Of a stretch of 64,000 nucleotides of DNA, positions 1 through 10,641 are shown piece after piece. The position numbers and the translations under genes are program-made. The notes beneath the pieces were generated by a model. The model was not told the DNA's origin, ran no database searches, and was given only the letters and a program-made list of their open reading frames with translations. Within the stretch, counting starts at the first letter, position 1. Each line of letters opens with the position of its first letter. This DNA is from Brienomyrus brachyistius (Eukaryota > Chordata > Actinopteri > Osteoglossiformes > Mormyridae), in contig NC_064548.1 of NCBI RefSeq assembly GCF_023856365.1, forward strand, positions 5,011,501 through 5,075,500, written 5' to 3'.

Positions 1-392
1 TAAGGTTATATACGATATGATTATATAAGTTAAGATAAGGTTATATAAGTTAAGGTTATGTAAGTTAAGGTTATATAAGATAAGTTTATATAAGTTAAGA
101 TAAGGTTATGTAAGTTAAGGTTATATAAGATAAGTTTATATAAGTTAAGATAAGGTTATATAAGATAAGATTATATACGATAAGATTATATAAGTTAAGG
201 TTATATAAGTTAAGGTTATATAAGATAAGTTTATATAAGATAAGTTTATATAAGTTAAGATAAGGTTATATAAGATAAGATTATATACGATAAGATTATA
301 TAAGTTAAGATAAGTTTATATAAGACTAAGATAAGGTTATAAAAGATAAGTTTATATAAGATTAGTTAAGATATGATTGGATAAGATAAGAT
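1..392. repeat. AT-rich TAAG-type tandem array, copy A
   Basis: The stretch is built from short variants of the words ATAAGTTAAG, GATAAG and GGTTATATAAG, giving an irregular period of roughly 10-20 bp. It continues off the left edge of the window. A matching array lies at 54330-54774. A short tail of the same kind resumes after the LINE at 3698-3740, so the RTE element appears to sit inside the array. No coding or telomere pattern is present. Confidence 0.9.
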
Positions 393-819
393 GTCTTTGA
401 GCCGACCCTTTATCGTGTTTGAGGGGTTTGCGTGTTCCAATGATCCCAGGAGCTATGTTGTCCGGGGCTTTATGCCCCTGGTAGGGTCACCCAAGGCAAA
501 CAGGTCCAGGGTGAGGAACCAGACAAATTAGGCTCACTAGACACCTTATGGTAAGAAAATCATTGGATCCACGATTTCCCTTGCCCGGACGCGGGTCACC
601 GAGGCCCCCCCTGAGCCAGGTCTGAGGGTGGGGCTCGATGGCGAGCGCCTGGTGGCCAGGCCTGCACCCATGGAGCCTGGTCAGGCACAGCCTGAACAAA
701 GCACATCAATGGGCTCATCACCTGTAGGAGGGGTCATAGGGGTCAGGTGCAGTGCGAGTTGAGCAGTGGCCAAAGGCGGGGACCTTGGCGGTCCGATCCT
801 CGGCTGCAGAAGCTAGCTC

Positions 820-1400
820 TAGGGACATGGAATGTCACCTCTCTGACGGGGAAGGAGCCTGAGCTGGTGCATGAGGTTATGAGGTTCTGACTAGATATGG
901 GTCGGCTTGGGCTCTGGAACCAGTCTGCCTGAGGGGGCTTGGACCCTCCTCCACTCTGGAGTTGCTCGCGGGGAGAGGCGCCGAGCAGGGGTGGGCATAC
1001 TTATTGCCCCCTGGCTGGGCGCCTGTACATTGGGGTTTACCGCAGTGGACGAGAGGGTAACCTCCCTTCGCTTTCAGGTGGGGGGATGGGTCCTGACTGT
1101 TGTTTGCACTTATGCGCTAAGTGGCAGTTCAGAATACCCACACCCATTTTGGAGTCCTTGGAAGGGGTGTTGGAGAGCACTCCTCCTGGGGACACTCTTG
1201 TTCTGCTGGGGGACTTCAATGCTCACTTGGGCAATGACAGTGAGACCTGGAGGGGTGTGATTGGGAAGAACGCCCCCCCCCCGATTTGAACCTGAGTGGT
1301 GTCTTGTTATTGGACTTCTGTGTTCATCACGGATTGTCCATAATGAACACCAAGGTTAAGCATAAGGGCGTCCATATGTGCACTTAGCACCAGGACACCC
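820..1400 (+). pseudogene. RTE endonuclease domain, broken
   Basis: Fragments of an apurinic-type endonuclease can be read in shifting frames. They include a WNVTSL start near 828, [18 protein letters not shown] near 957-1014 and [13 protein letters not shown] near 1203-1245. TGA and TAG codons near 886-893 and several frame changes interrupt the frame. In the RTE family this domain nicks target DNA to prime reverse transcription. The same lesions occur in copy B at 55204-55780. Copy A also has a C run of different length near 1272. Confidence 0.7.
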
Positions 1401-1780
1401 TAAGCCGCAGTTCGATACTTGACTTTGTAGCCGTGTAGGCATGTCTTGGACACTCGGGTGAAGAAAGGGGCAAAGCTGTCAACTGATCACTACCTAGTGG
1501 TGGGTTGGCTCCGCTAGTGGGGGAGGAAGCCGGCCAGTCCTGGCAGGCCCAAGCATATAGTGAGGGTCTGCTGGGAACGTCTGACGGAATCCCCTGTCAG
1601 GAGGAGTTTCAACTCCTACCTCCGGCAGGACTTCTCCCATGTCCTGGGGCAGGCGGGGGACATTAAGTCCGAATGGGCCATGTTCCACGCCTCAATTGTT
1701 TAGGCAGGTGACTGGAGCTGTAGCCATAAGGTGGTCGGTGCCTGTCGTGACAACAATCCCCGACCTGTTGGTGGACACCG

Positions 1781-3604
1781 GTGGTGAGGGATGTCGTCAA
1801 GCTGAAGAAGGAGTCCTATCGGGCCTTTTTGGCCTGTGGGACTCCAGAGGCAGCTGACGGGTACCGGCAGGCCAAGAGGAATGCAGCTTTGGTGGTCGCC
1901 AAGGCAAAAACTTGGGTGTGGGAGGAGTTTGGCGAGGCCATGGAAAACGACTTCCGGATGGCTTTAAGGAGATCCTGGTCCACCATCCGACGTCTCAGGA
2001 AGGGAAAGCGGTGCAACATCAACACTGTTTATGGTGGTGATGGGGCACTGCTGACCTCAACTCGGGACGTTTTGGGTCGGTGGAGGGAATACTTCAAAGA
2101 CCTCCTCAATCCCACTGACACGCCTTCCAATGAGGAGGCAGAGTCTGGGGACTTGGGAGTGGACTCTCCTATCTCTGGGGCGGAGGTCACTGAGGTGGTT
2201 AAAAAGCTCCTCAGTGGCCGGGCCCTGGGGGTGCATGAGATCCGCCTGGAGTTCCTTAAGGCTCTGGATGTTGTGGGGCTGTCTTTGTTGACACGCATCT
2301 GCAGCATTGCGTGGACATCGGGGGCGGTGCCTCTGGATTGGCAGACCGGGATGGTGGTCCCCCTCTTCAAGAAAGGGGACCGGAGGGTGTGTTCCAACTA
2401 TATGGGGATCACACTACTTAGCCTCCCTGGTAAGGTCTATTTGGGGGTTCTGGAGAGGAAGGTCTGTCGGATTGTCAAACCTCAGATTCAGGAGGAGCAG
2501 TGTGGTTTTCGCCCTGGCCGTGGGACAGTGGACCAGCTGTATACTCTCAGCAGGGTCTTGGAGCGTTCATACGATTTTGCCCAACCAGTCTAAATGTGTT
2601 TTGTGGACTTGGAGAAGGCATTCGACTGTCTCTCTCGGGGAGTCCTGTTGGGAGTGCTCCGGAAGTATGGGGTGCCGGGCTTACTTATAAGGGCTGTTCG
2701 GTCCCTGTATGACTGGTGTTATAGCTTGGTCCGCATGGTCGGCAATAAGTTGGACTCGTTTCCGGTGAGAGTTGGACTCCGTCAGGGTTGTCCTTTGTCA
2801 CCGATTCCGTTTGTAGCTTTTATGGATGGAATTTCTAGGCGCAGCCAGGGCGTTGAAGGTGTCAGGTTTGGTGACCTCAGGATTAGGTCTCTGCTTTTCG
2901 CAGATGATGTGGTTCTGTTGGCTTCATTGGACCGTGACCTTCGGCTCTCACTGGGACAGTTCGCAGCTGAGTGTGAAGCGGCTGGGATGAGAATCAGCAC
3001 CTCCAAGTCTGAGACCATGGTCCTCAGCTGGAAAAGGGTGGAATGCTCTCTCCTGGTCGGGGAGGGGGTCCTTCCCCAAGTGGAGGAGTTTAAGTATTTC
3101 GGGGTTTTGTTCACGAGTGAGGGATGGATGGAACGAGAGATCGACAGGCGGATCGGTACGGCGTCAGTAGTGATGCGGGCACTGCATCGGCCTGTCGTGA
3201 TGAAGAAAGAGCTGAGCCAAAAGGCAAAGCTCTCGCTTTACCAGTCAATCTACGTTCCTACCCTCACCTATGGTCTTGAGCTATGGGTAGCGACCGAAAG
3301 AACTAGATCGCGAGTACAAGCGGCCAAAATGAGTTTTTTCCGCAGGGTGGCTGGGCTCTCCCTTAGAGATAGGGTGAAGAGCTCGGTCATTCGGGAGAGA
3401 CTCAGAGTAGAACCGCTGCTCCTCCACATTGAGAGGAGCCAGATGAGGTGGCTCAGGCATCTGCTTAGGATGCCTCCCTGGTTATGTGTTTCGGGCATGT
3501 CCTACTGGGAGGAGGCCCAGGGGAAGACCCAGGACACGCTGGAGGGACTATGTCTCTCGGCTAGCCTGGGAACACCTCGGGATTCCCCCAGAGGAGCTGG
3601 CTGA
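1781..3604 (+). pseudogene. RTE reverse transcriptase with one nonsense codon
   Basis: One frame covers the RT and C-terminal region. Motifs in order are VPLFKKGDRR, EEQCGFRPGRGT, CFVDLEKAFD (motif A), VGLRQGCPLSP (motif B) and LLFADDVVLL (motif C, catalytic FADD). A single in-frame TAA at 2591-2593 splits it after residue 270. Copy B reads AAA (Lys) at the same codon and is open for 607 codons. The C-terminal end also leaves the expected frame after about codon 590 in both copies. It is a mobile-element gene, not a host gene. Confidence 0.85.
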
Positions 3605-3697
3605 AGTGGCCGGGGAGAGGGAAGTCTGGGTTTCCCTGCTGAGACTGCTGCCCCCGTGACCTGACCTCGGATAAGCGGGAGATGATGGATGGATGGA

Positions 3698-3760
3698 AGA
3701 TTATATAACATAAGATCAGATTAGATAAGATAGAGGAGAGGGTGGAGAATAGGTAGTATC
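3698..3760. repeat. Residual TAAG array and junction
   Basis: TAAG-type words resume directly after the GATG tail of the RTE (GATTATATAACATAAGATC), then give way to GAGGAGAGGGTGGAG. The same junction occurs at 58081-58140, which shows that the LINE and its flanks were copied together. Confidence 0.7.
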
Positions 3761-3779
3761 CAGGGTGTGAGGAGTCTTT

Positions 3780-4490
3780 GATGATGTTGCTGGCTCTCCG
3801 GTGGAGTCTGCCAGTCTAGATGTCCTTGAGAACTTGTGCTCTCTTATTGAGGTGTGGACTGAGGAAGCCGCGCCGGAGCCCTACTGTATAAGGCTGTTTT
3901 GACACTACAGAATGGGGAATATTTGTAGAGGGAACAGACCTAGAGGTCACACATCTGCTGTGCTCTCTTACTCCCTTACACATCGCACAGCAGATGTATG
4001 ACTGGCTTCCTATCTGGCAGCGCATTTCGTTTAAGGTTTTGCTCTTTATCTGCAAATCTCTTCACTATCTGGCCCCATCCATCCATCCATCCATTTTCCA
4101 AACCGCTTACCCTACCCCATCCTATCTAACTGATCTACTACACAGACATTCCCCCAAACATTACCTTCATTCTGCTGACAGTAATCTCCTAAAATCACTA
4201 ATTACTACTATTGGCATGAGAGGACCTTTTCTGTTACTGCCCCCTCTCTATGGAACTCCCTTCCTAGTAACATTAGGAACTCCTCAACTCTCTTATCTTT
4301 TAAAGACTCTCTTAAGAGCCATATTTTCAAAATAGCTTGTAATTGTTGATAGAACTTTGTCCTGTTTGTTTGCCTAATGTGTGTGTGTTTCTTTTTCTCT
4401 GATTTGCCTTTGTAAAGTGACTTTGAGTATCTAGAAAAGCACTATATAAAATACATGTATTATTATTTTTTTATTATTATTATCTTTTAT
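3780..4490 (+). mobile_element. L2-type LINE 3' end, copy A
   Basis: From about 3990 a plus-strand frame reads WLPIWQRISFKVLLFICKSL and, after an interruption, PSYLTDLL. This is the conserved C-terminal end of fish L2/Maui reverse transcriptase proteins. The 3' UTR ends in the usual ACTATATAAAATACATG followed by TTATT-rich repeats (4440-4490). The frame is interrupted by a short CATC-rich insert at 4078-4122. 3780-3980 is also shared with copy B but is not assigned to a family. Confidence 0.75.
4078..4122 (-). mobile_element. Short RTE-type 3' tail inside L2
   Basis: ATCCATCC repeats are followed by ATTTTCCAAACCGCTTACCC. This is the reverse complement of the common fish RTE-type tail (GGTAAGCGGTTTGG...GATGG). 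It splits the L2 codons for LAPS and YLTDLL. The same insert is present in copy B at 58461-58504, so it predates the duplication. Confidence 0.6.
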
Positions 4491-4835
4491 TAAAATACAG
4501 ATTTATTTATGCAGATGCTCTGTATATGTGTTTTTCATTTGTTCTGGTTTCTCAGTAACAGTGGTTAGTTGATGCACCAAATTCTGGTTCCCAGAATTTC
4601 CACGTCATATCATAATGATTTGACCTTAATTAAGACGAGGGCTGGGCCAAAAATCTTGGGGTGTCAAGTGTTGGATACCTTACCTTGGACTGAGCATGAT
4701 TGAGACTCAGAGTCTGTTACATATTATAAGTAGCACTTTTGCTGAGTATCACATTCTGCAAGAGCTGCAATGATTTGCACATCAATGGCTTTGCGTCTGC
4801 CTTAGACCCAAGGTCACTCATGCTTAACTTGTATG
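4491..4835. other. No gene seen; shared with copy B
   Basis: AT-rich sequence with no recognisable product. It aligns with 58870-59234 with several small indels. Its only value is as flank for dating the duplication and the hAT insertion. Confidence 0.6.
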
Positions 4836-4843
4836 TCTTAAGG

Positions 4844-7223
4844 CAGGGGTCTCAAACTCAAATTGGCTGGGGGCCATTGCTGTGACTGATATTTCATAGG
4901 AGGGCCATTTTACCATTCATGGTAATCTCTGAAAATTTACTTTAGTTGCTGAGTTGTTAACTTTCTTTTATATTACATTACTAACATATTTCTGCTATAC
5001 TTAACAAAAATATAAACAACAGTGTCTGTGTATTATGTTATATATTTTTTACGTTTTAATTAACAGTTACCTACTTTATTTTAACTATTTATAACAAACA
5101 ACCTTACACTGAACAAATGCAATACATTTGCAAACTATGCTATTTCTTGCCAGACACCTGGCAGCGCTTTCGCTCTCACAACTGCGCCACATTGGCCCTG
5201 ATGGTGTTCACAGTTGAAACCCTTAGTACAGCTTCAAGATGAGCATCACTAAGCCTGGACCTGAACTTGCATTTGTTAAAGTTCATAGCTGAGAAAAGCT
5301 TCTCACACAGATATGTGCTTCCAAAAAGGCACATTAACCGACTGAACACTTTGGACAGCTCTGGGAAGCGTGGAGGTAATTCTCTCAAAAACTGTGCAGT
5401 CTTGTCTGCATTTCCCCGTGCCTCTCTGAATTTAGTTTTTAGCTCACTGTTGCACTGCAAGTCAATAAGTTCCATTTGCAAAAAATTTGGGACACTCTCC
5501 ACATCAGCTGGGAAGGGGTCTGCAAACAGCTGGAAAGTGTCACGGTGTGCCTTGAAGTCTGCAAAACGCTCATCAAATTCCTGAAGTAGGTTTTCAACAG
5601 CAGATGCATATTCATCACCATTGAATGCTATGTCCTCCTCCACAAGAGATCTGCATGTTGTGAAATGACTGAGGCTTTTTGCAGAAAGCTGAGTTTTCCA
5701 CAATCTTAATTTTGTGGAGAAGGCTTTCACACTTTCATACGCTGCTGTGATAAGCTGACCAGGGCCCTGGAGCTTCAGGTTAAGGATGTTCAGTTCCTGT
5801 GTAATGTCCACTAGGAATGCAAGGTCCATGACCCATTTAGGATCATCAAATTCAGGAACATCCATTCTGCCATCTTCCATGAATCTCTTCACCTTTGTTC
5901 TTAGCTCAAAAAATCTCTTCAAGACATTTCCCCTGCTGAGCCAGCGCACCTCATTGAAGTAAAGTACATCGCCATATGTTGCCTCAATTTCTTCTAAAAA
6001 GGCACGAAACTGGCGGTGCTGTAAACTCCTTGACCTGATGTAATTGATGCATTTTAGGACAACAGACATGACATGTTCATATTTCAAGCATTTGCTGCAC
6101 AGTGCCTGTTGGTGTATAATGCAGTGCAGAACAACCGCTGGATCTGCATGTTCCTCTTCTAACTTTCTTTGCACCAGCGCCACCAGTCCATTTTTTTTTA
6201 CCTGTCATAGACGGGCCGCCATCGGTAGTAATGCCTACTAGTCTGTTCCAAGGTAAACCAGCGCGTTCAATCGCGTCGCCCAACTGCTGAAATATATCTT
6301 TGGCTGTTGTCCGGCCGTGCATTGGACACAAACTCAGCAATTCTTCTGTCACCTCAAACTTTTCATTAATTTTCAGTGAAAACCCCCGCTTTCCCACGTA
6401 GCTGATCGTAAATGTCACTCGATAATTCAGTAATCCGCTCTGCCACTGTATTTGCCGATAAAGAGAGATTGTTGAACATGTTCGTCTTTTCTGGACATAA
6501 AATATCAGCGACCTTCAACATACAGTCCTTCATAAACTGCCCTTCAGTGAATGGCTTTCCTGCTTTAGCGATCATCTCACTCACCACATAACTCGCTTCA
6601 ACTGCAGCATCAGCATCCTTTTTGGCTTTGTAGAAAAGAGTTTGCTGGGACGTTAGCTCTCTCTACAACTGGGGGGCTCGTTTTTTTCTTTCGTCTTCCT
6701 AGTACTTCTCATACTGGTCTCCATGTTTAGTAGAGTAATGACGCTTGAGATTGTATTCCTTTAGAACGGCAACTTTTTCTTTGCATATTAGGCAGGTGGC
6801 ATTTCCATTAAACTCCACAAAAAAATACTGCAGTGTCCATCTTTCCTGAAACTGTCTGTGTTCATCATCCACTTTCCTTTTCGGTTTGGAATAAGACATT
6901 TTCGTTCACAGCCAAACAAAAATAAACTGCTAAAGCCCCGAAACTAGCTCTCTTCTTAGCATGTCTGCTGGCACACGTAGGTTTTTTACGCTATCACCGT
7001 ATTCATTTTTTTCCACCGTGTTTTTGTTTGTGTTGTTTTTGTATATTGAATGATATTGAATTGCTATAAAATAACTACAAAAATGATCATTAATATTAAT
7101 ATTAAATATTGTTAAAATATTTTGCGGGCCGGATTGCGTTATATTTTTAACGTCAGTTGCGGGCCGGAGGGAAGGGGAGGGAGAGCCGTAAATGGCCCGC
7201 GGGCCGGCAGAGTGAGACCCCTG
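4844..7223 (-). mobile_element. hAT transposon with 8-bp target duplication
   Basis: The ends are inverted: CAGGGGTCTCAAACTC at the left, and AGTGAGACCCCTG at the right, whose complement starts CAGGGGTCTCACT. The perfect 8-bp duplication TCTTAAGG flanks it at 4836-4843 and 7224-7231. Copy B keeps one uninterrupted TCTTAAGG at 59235-59242. The element is 2380 bp and encodes a broken transposase on the minus strand. End motif, 8-bp duplication and BED-like finger all fit hAT, of the kind related to GTF2IRD2/SCAND3-like host proteins. Confidence 0.93.
5176..6899 (-). pseudogene. hAT transposase (GTF2IRD2/ZBED-like), frameshifted
   Basis: Reading leftward from 6899, the protein starts MSYSKPKRKVDDEHR with a BED-like zinc finger (CLICKEKVAVLKEYNLKRHY, Cys-x2-Cys and His ligands). 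It is then split into at least four frames: 6899-6699, 6587-6366, 6418-6077 and 6183-5176. The last part carries the RNase H-like core (ITTDGGPSMTGK, then VRWLSRGNVLKRFFELR). It ends with the hAT dimerisation region (FGSTYLCEKLFSAMNFNKCKFRSRLSDAHL). The element is inactive despite its intact ends, so it was probably moved by enzyme from another copy or decayed after insertion. Confidence 0.88.
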
Positions 7224-7277
7224 TCTTAAGGGTTATGTAAGCTAAAGCTAATTTTACTATGCATGGGAAATGCTAAG

Positions 7278-7843
7278 TGTGCTGACAGAAGTAAACTTTG
7301 TTTTAAATTGTAATCTGGTTTAATTTGTTATTACCATTAGCTGGCATTACTACTTCATTTTCAATAGATTCATCTGCTTTTGATTAATTTCATATGTGTT
7401 ATATTTATATTTAATATTATTTACATTGCAGAATGCAAGGGGATTTTATTTGATTAAGGGTTGTTTCCTTTAAATATTTTGCATATATTTTAACTGTTTC
7501 GGACGTATATTTTTTTTTACGTCATTTCCTGTGTGCTGGCGGGAGAGGAATAAGTTTTGCGAGCGGCGCTGGGGTTTTAGACTGCATAAGAAATTAAGAG
7601 AATATCCATAAGCAAGGATTTTCAAACATTCCCTCTTAGCTCACAAGCAGGCAAAAGTGGTATGTTGTACTTTGAGTTTATCGTTGTATGTATGTTATTG
7701 TTAGCGAATATGTAATATGTATTTTCTTTGTATTTGTCCTGTATCTTTAGTTCTACGGTGTTTACGTCAGTGCTAAGTGTGCTGTAAATAAACATCAGTG
7801 TGCAAGACGCTTGGAACTTCGCATTGTGACTAAGAGCGGCATA
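7278..7843 (+). mobile_element. Probable solo LTR in copy A
   Basis: A 566-bp segment is absent from copy B and is flanked by CTAAG at 7273-7277 and 7844-7848. It starts TGTGCTGACAG, has an AATAAA polyadenylation signal near 7785 and about 57 bp after it, as an LTR would. It ends GGCATA rather than the usual CA, so the boundary is less sure. TGCTAAGTGTGCTG occurs both at the left junction (7271-7284) and inside (7771-7784). No coding region is present. Confidence 0.5.
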
Positions 7844-7859
7844 CTAAGTGTTAATAATT

Positions 7860-8650
7860 CTAGACTTATCTGGAAGGAAATTATATTGCATGGGCAAACT
7901 TATAATAATCAGTTAAATAAGAGTGAAACCAAGAGAGAGCTGTTCCATTAATATCAACCACAGCTTCTAGGTGGTCCAAGGGAATATTATCGTCCACAGT
8001 ATCAAATGCTGCAGTTAGATCTAGTAATACCAACAAAGGTATCCAGCCACGGTCAGAAGCCATAAGCAAATCATTTATTACTTTGATTAAAGCTGTCTTC
8101 CCTGTGGTTTGATCTAAAGCCAGACTGATATAATTCATTATTATTATTATTTTTCAGTAGAAAAGAAGACAGCTGATGAACAACTTTTTGTAGGATCTTT
8201 GAAATGAAAGGAAGATTTGCGATCCTTGGGTGGGTCTATATTTTCCCAAATCACTAGGTTCTAGATTTGGTTTCTTTAGAACAGGTCTAATAACAGCTAT
8301 TTTAAAAGGTTTCTGAATATATCCAAGCCTAAGAGATGAGTTTAACAAGTTTAACAGGGTCGTGCTCAAAACCAAGCTCAAAAGTTCTGATTGTTGTTTT
8401 AGGACAGAAAGATTCAAAAGTGGCAATATCAGTAGGAACAGGACTAGTAGAAGGCTGGGAGCTGTGCACTAGATTGTGGAAAAGGTGATTAAGTTCAGAG
8501 TATCAGGGGGCAGGTTTCTCAACTCTATGTTTAATTTTGTTAAGTGGAGCTACAAGATCTAGAATGCTGCGAAAGGATTTCACCTTGTTCACAGTTACCT
8601 GTTCAAGTTCACTTTCACACGAGGCTTCAGATGTAAGGTTGAAGGCAGGA
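7860..8650 (-). pseudogene. L2-type reverse transcriptase fragment, copy A
   Basis: Minus-strand frames encode LRLGYIQKPFKIAVIRPVLKK and then ALDQTTGKTALIKVINDLLM followed by LLVLLDLTAAFDTVDDNI, which is RT motif A of fish L2 elements. The two parts are in different frames, with a stop between them near 8150. Sequence to about 8650 aligns with 61130-61322 of copy B. Relative to B, about 230 bp are missing near 8467. Downstream motifs such as the catalytic ADD are lost. Confidence 0.8.
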
Positions 8651-8744
8651 GATAAGGGCAGGGTGGGCAAGGCCATCACCCCCTGGGCCCTCCCCTGAGC
8701 CATAAGAAGCCCCTCCCATATACTAAATACACACAAAGTTATAC

Positions 8745-8909
8745 CAGAGGTGGAAGTTTCAGGTCCAAAAAGTACAAATCCACACTAGGATTTTGTTTCA
8801 ACCAACCCTGTGACTCACAGTACCCTGTGAGTCTTTATACTCAAAAAGTTGGTTGAAACTAAATTACAGTCTGGATTCGTATTTTATGAAGCTGACATTT
8901 CCACCTATG
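8745..8909. mobile_element. Inverted-repeat MITE, hAT-like ends
   Basis: Arms of about 65 bp are inverted around a 35-bp centre. The left arm starts CAGAGGTGGAAGTTTCAGG and runs to GTTTCAACCAAC. The right arm starts GTTGGTTGAAAC and ends GACATTTCCACCTATG. The end motif CAGAGGTG is common in hAT-derived MITEs. No clear 8-bp duplication survives (AGTTATAC against AATTAAAT). Confidence 0.6.
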
Positions 8910-10641
8910 AATTAAATTGACATAACTTCTCCCAAAATTTTGACAGCTCAACTGAACCACTTATGTATTTAGAGTGACTTGCGATTTTATATAACTTTCA
9001 TTTTTCATATACATTCTTATTATGGTGGGTGTACGGTGTAATTTTTTAAAAGATAAATCTGTAGAATCCCTACAACAAACTTAAAATATGATACTTAGTA
9101 ATGTTTTGAAGTCAAACTAAGCTGTTCCTTTGTATTAAATGGTTTTCCGCTTGAGGAATTAGCAAAAACCTGCAGTGCATGATGGGTAGGATCTAATGGC
9201 TGCCTCACCTCCTCATCCGTCTGACGACATACATGAAGAATAGGAAGGTGCGTAATATTCATGCCTGGTTGCGTTTGTTGTTCCAGAAAGTAATTCAGCA
9301 TGTTCAAAAGTGAAAGTGGGGCACAAAAGAGGAAGGAAAAGAAAAAAAACTTTGAGCAAGTTCTGTTCTAATAGGCTATTATATGCCGCAGGCCTTCTGT
9401 TTGCTTGCAGTTTTTGGTTTTTGTTGGATATAGCCTGATTATATGCCACGGGCCTTTTAATTTGTTTGTTTGCATTTTCGCCAGGTAGGCTACCTTCTTT
9501 AAAGTGCGTTTTGTTAGACTACATATTTCGGGATATTTTATTGTTGTCTTTGTAAATATGTATATAGTTTAGCCTAACCCAGCCAATTAACGGAGCAAGC
9601 CAGCTCAATTAGGTGCCGGTCCCAAGCCCGGATTAATGGGGAGGGTTGACGTCAAGAAATAAAGAGACTGTATCTTCACTGCATCACTCATGTCAAAATG
9701 TGGGAAATATGTGGTTGTACAAATAAATGCGTTAAAGCAGGTTAATGATTTTCTGCTGTCTAAATTGTATAAAAAGTTAGGCTACATGACATCTGAATGG
9801 GCTATACCCGGATGCATGGACGCATTATGAGAATGAGAGAGACGGCGCATGCACACTAATTAACCTATACCCTGTTCACTTAGACAATACACTGTCATTT
9901 CTGCAACAGAAATGGATGAGATGGGCAGGCAGCTGGAGGTGGAATTTTTGTCCTTGGTAAAACTCTGACGGTCTCCACACTGGTAACAACGTTGTTTTCT
10001 AGGCATAGCCACACAAATCTCCTCCTCCATAGAAAATGCAATTTAGCCATTAAAACTTCCAACCATTCCAACAGCCAGCGGTACAGCAATGATAATCTGG
10101 TTTGAACAGCCGACCTATAGGTTATCCCAAAAACCTGCACACACACCAGCCCCTTGCAGATAAGACAGGCCACCCCTGCCCTAAACCAATAAAGTACTCC
10201 CACAATATTGGTAGGGACATGTCCCTACTGTTTATACCCAAATGTACACCACTGTTCATAACACATGGTATAGAAGAGGGCACAAACCTACACCTGCAGA
10301 TTCTGCCTTATCTCTTTTTTTATTCTTTTTTTCAGGCCACTACCACCCCCCCCCCTTTATTTTAAAGTTACAGTATAGAGATATTCAATTCCAGGGTGGC
10401 CACTCCGAACTCACCTGCCCTACTACCGTGATTATACAAAAAAAACTAAGATAAATAAAATAATCAATTAAACAAAAAAAAAGGGGAGGACCACACAGAA
10501 ACAACAATTATAACAATAACAGACTTTAATCACCATGGGGAGAGAGAAAAAAAATATAAATAATAATAATAAAGATGGGATGGAGAAAAGGTGTAGGGGA
10601 ATGCAGAGTACAAAGAACCATAACACACACAACACCCATTA
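8910..10641. other. Mostly unassigned, small repeat scraps
   Basis: No supported gene. 9575-9645 contains a word often seen in dispersed fish repeats (GGTGCCGGTCCCAAGCCCGG). 10073-10103 matches 62872-62902 closely (CAGCCAGCGGTACAGCAATG), so it is a scrap of the L2 5' esterase region. The rest includes A-rich and T/C-rich stretches around 10310-10360 and 10435-10760. Confidence 0.4.

Larger units (their letters stand above)
393..3697 (+). mobile_element. RTE-clade LINE (Rex3/Expander-like), copy A
   Basis: This is a 3.3-kb non-LTR retrotransposon, the usual full length for RTE. It runs from an AT-free 5' region through an endonuclease-like part (about 820-1400) and a reverse transcriptase (1781-3604) to a 3' end reading GGATAAGCGGGAGATGATGG followed by GATG repeats. 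A (GATG)n tail is typical of fish Rex3-type RTE elements. TAAG array sequence flanks both ends. The 5' frame is broken by stops that copy B shares, so neither copy can encode a whole protein. Clade assignment is from motif memory. RTE is likely, the subfamily less so. Confidence 0.8.

Noticed and set aside
1..392. Telomere-like or centromere-like array
   Set aside because: The words are TAAG/TTATATAAG, not TTAGGG. The array is short, interspersed and duplicated internally at 54330.
9860..10030. 56-codon minus-strand frame MEEEICVAMPRKQRCYQCGD
   Set aside because: CYQCGD recalls a zinc-binding motif, but no second ligand pair, splice context or family was found. It overlaps L2-derived sequence.
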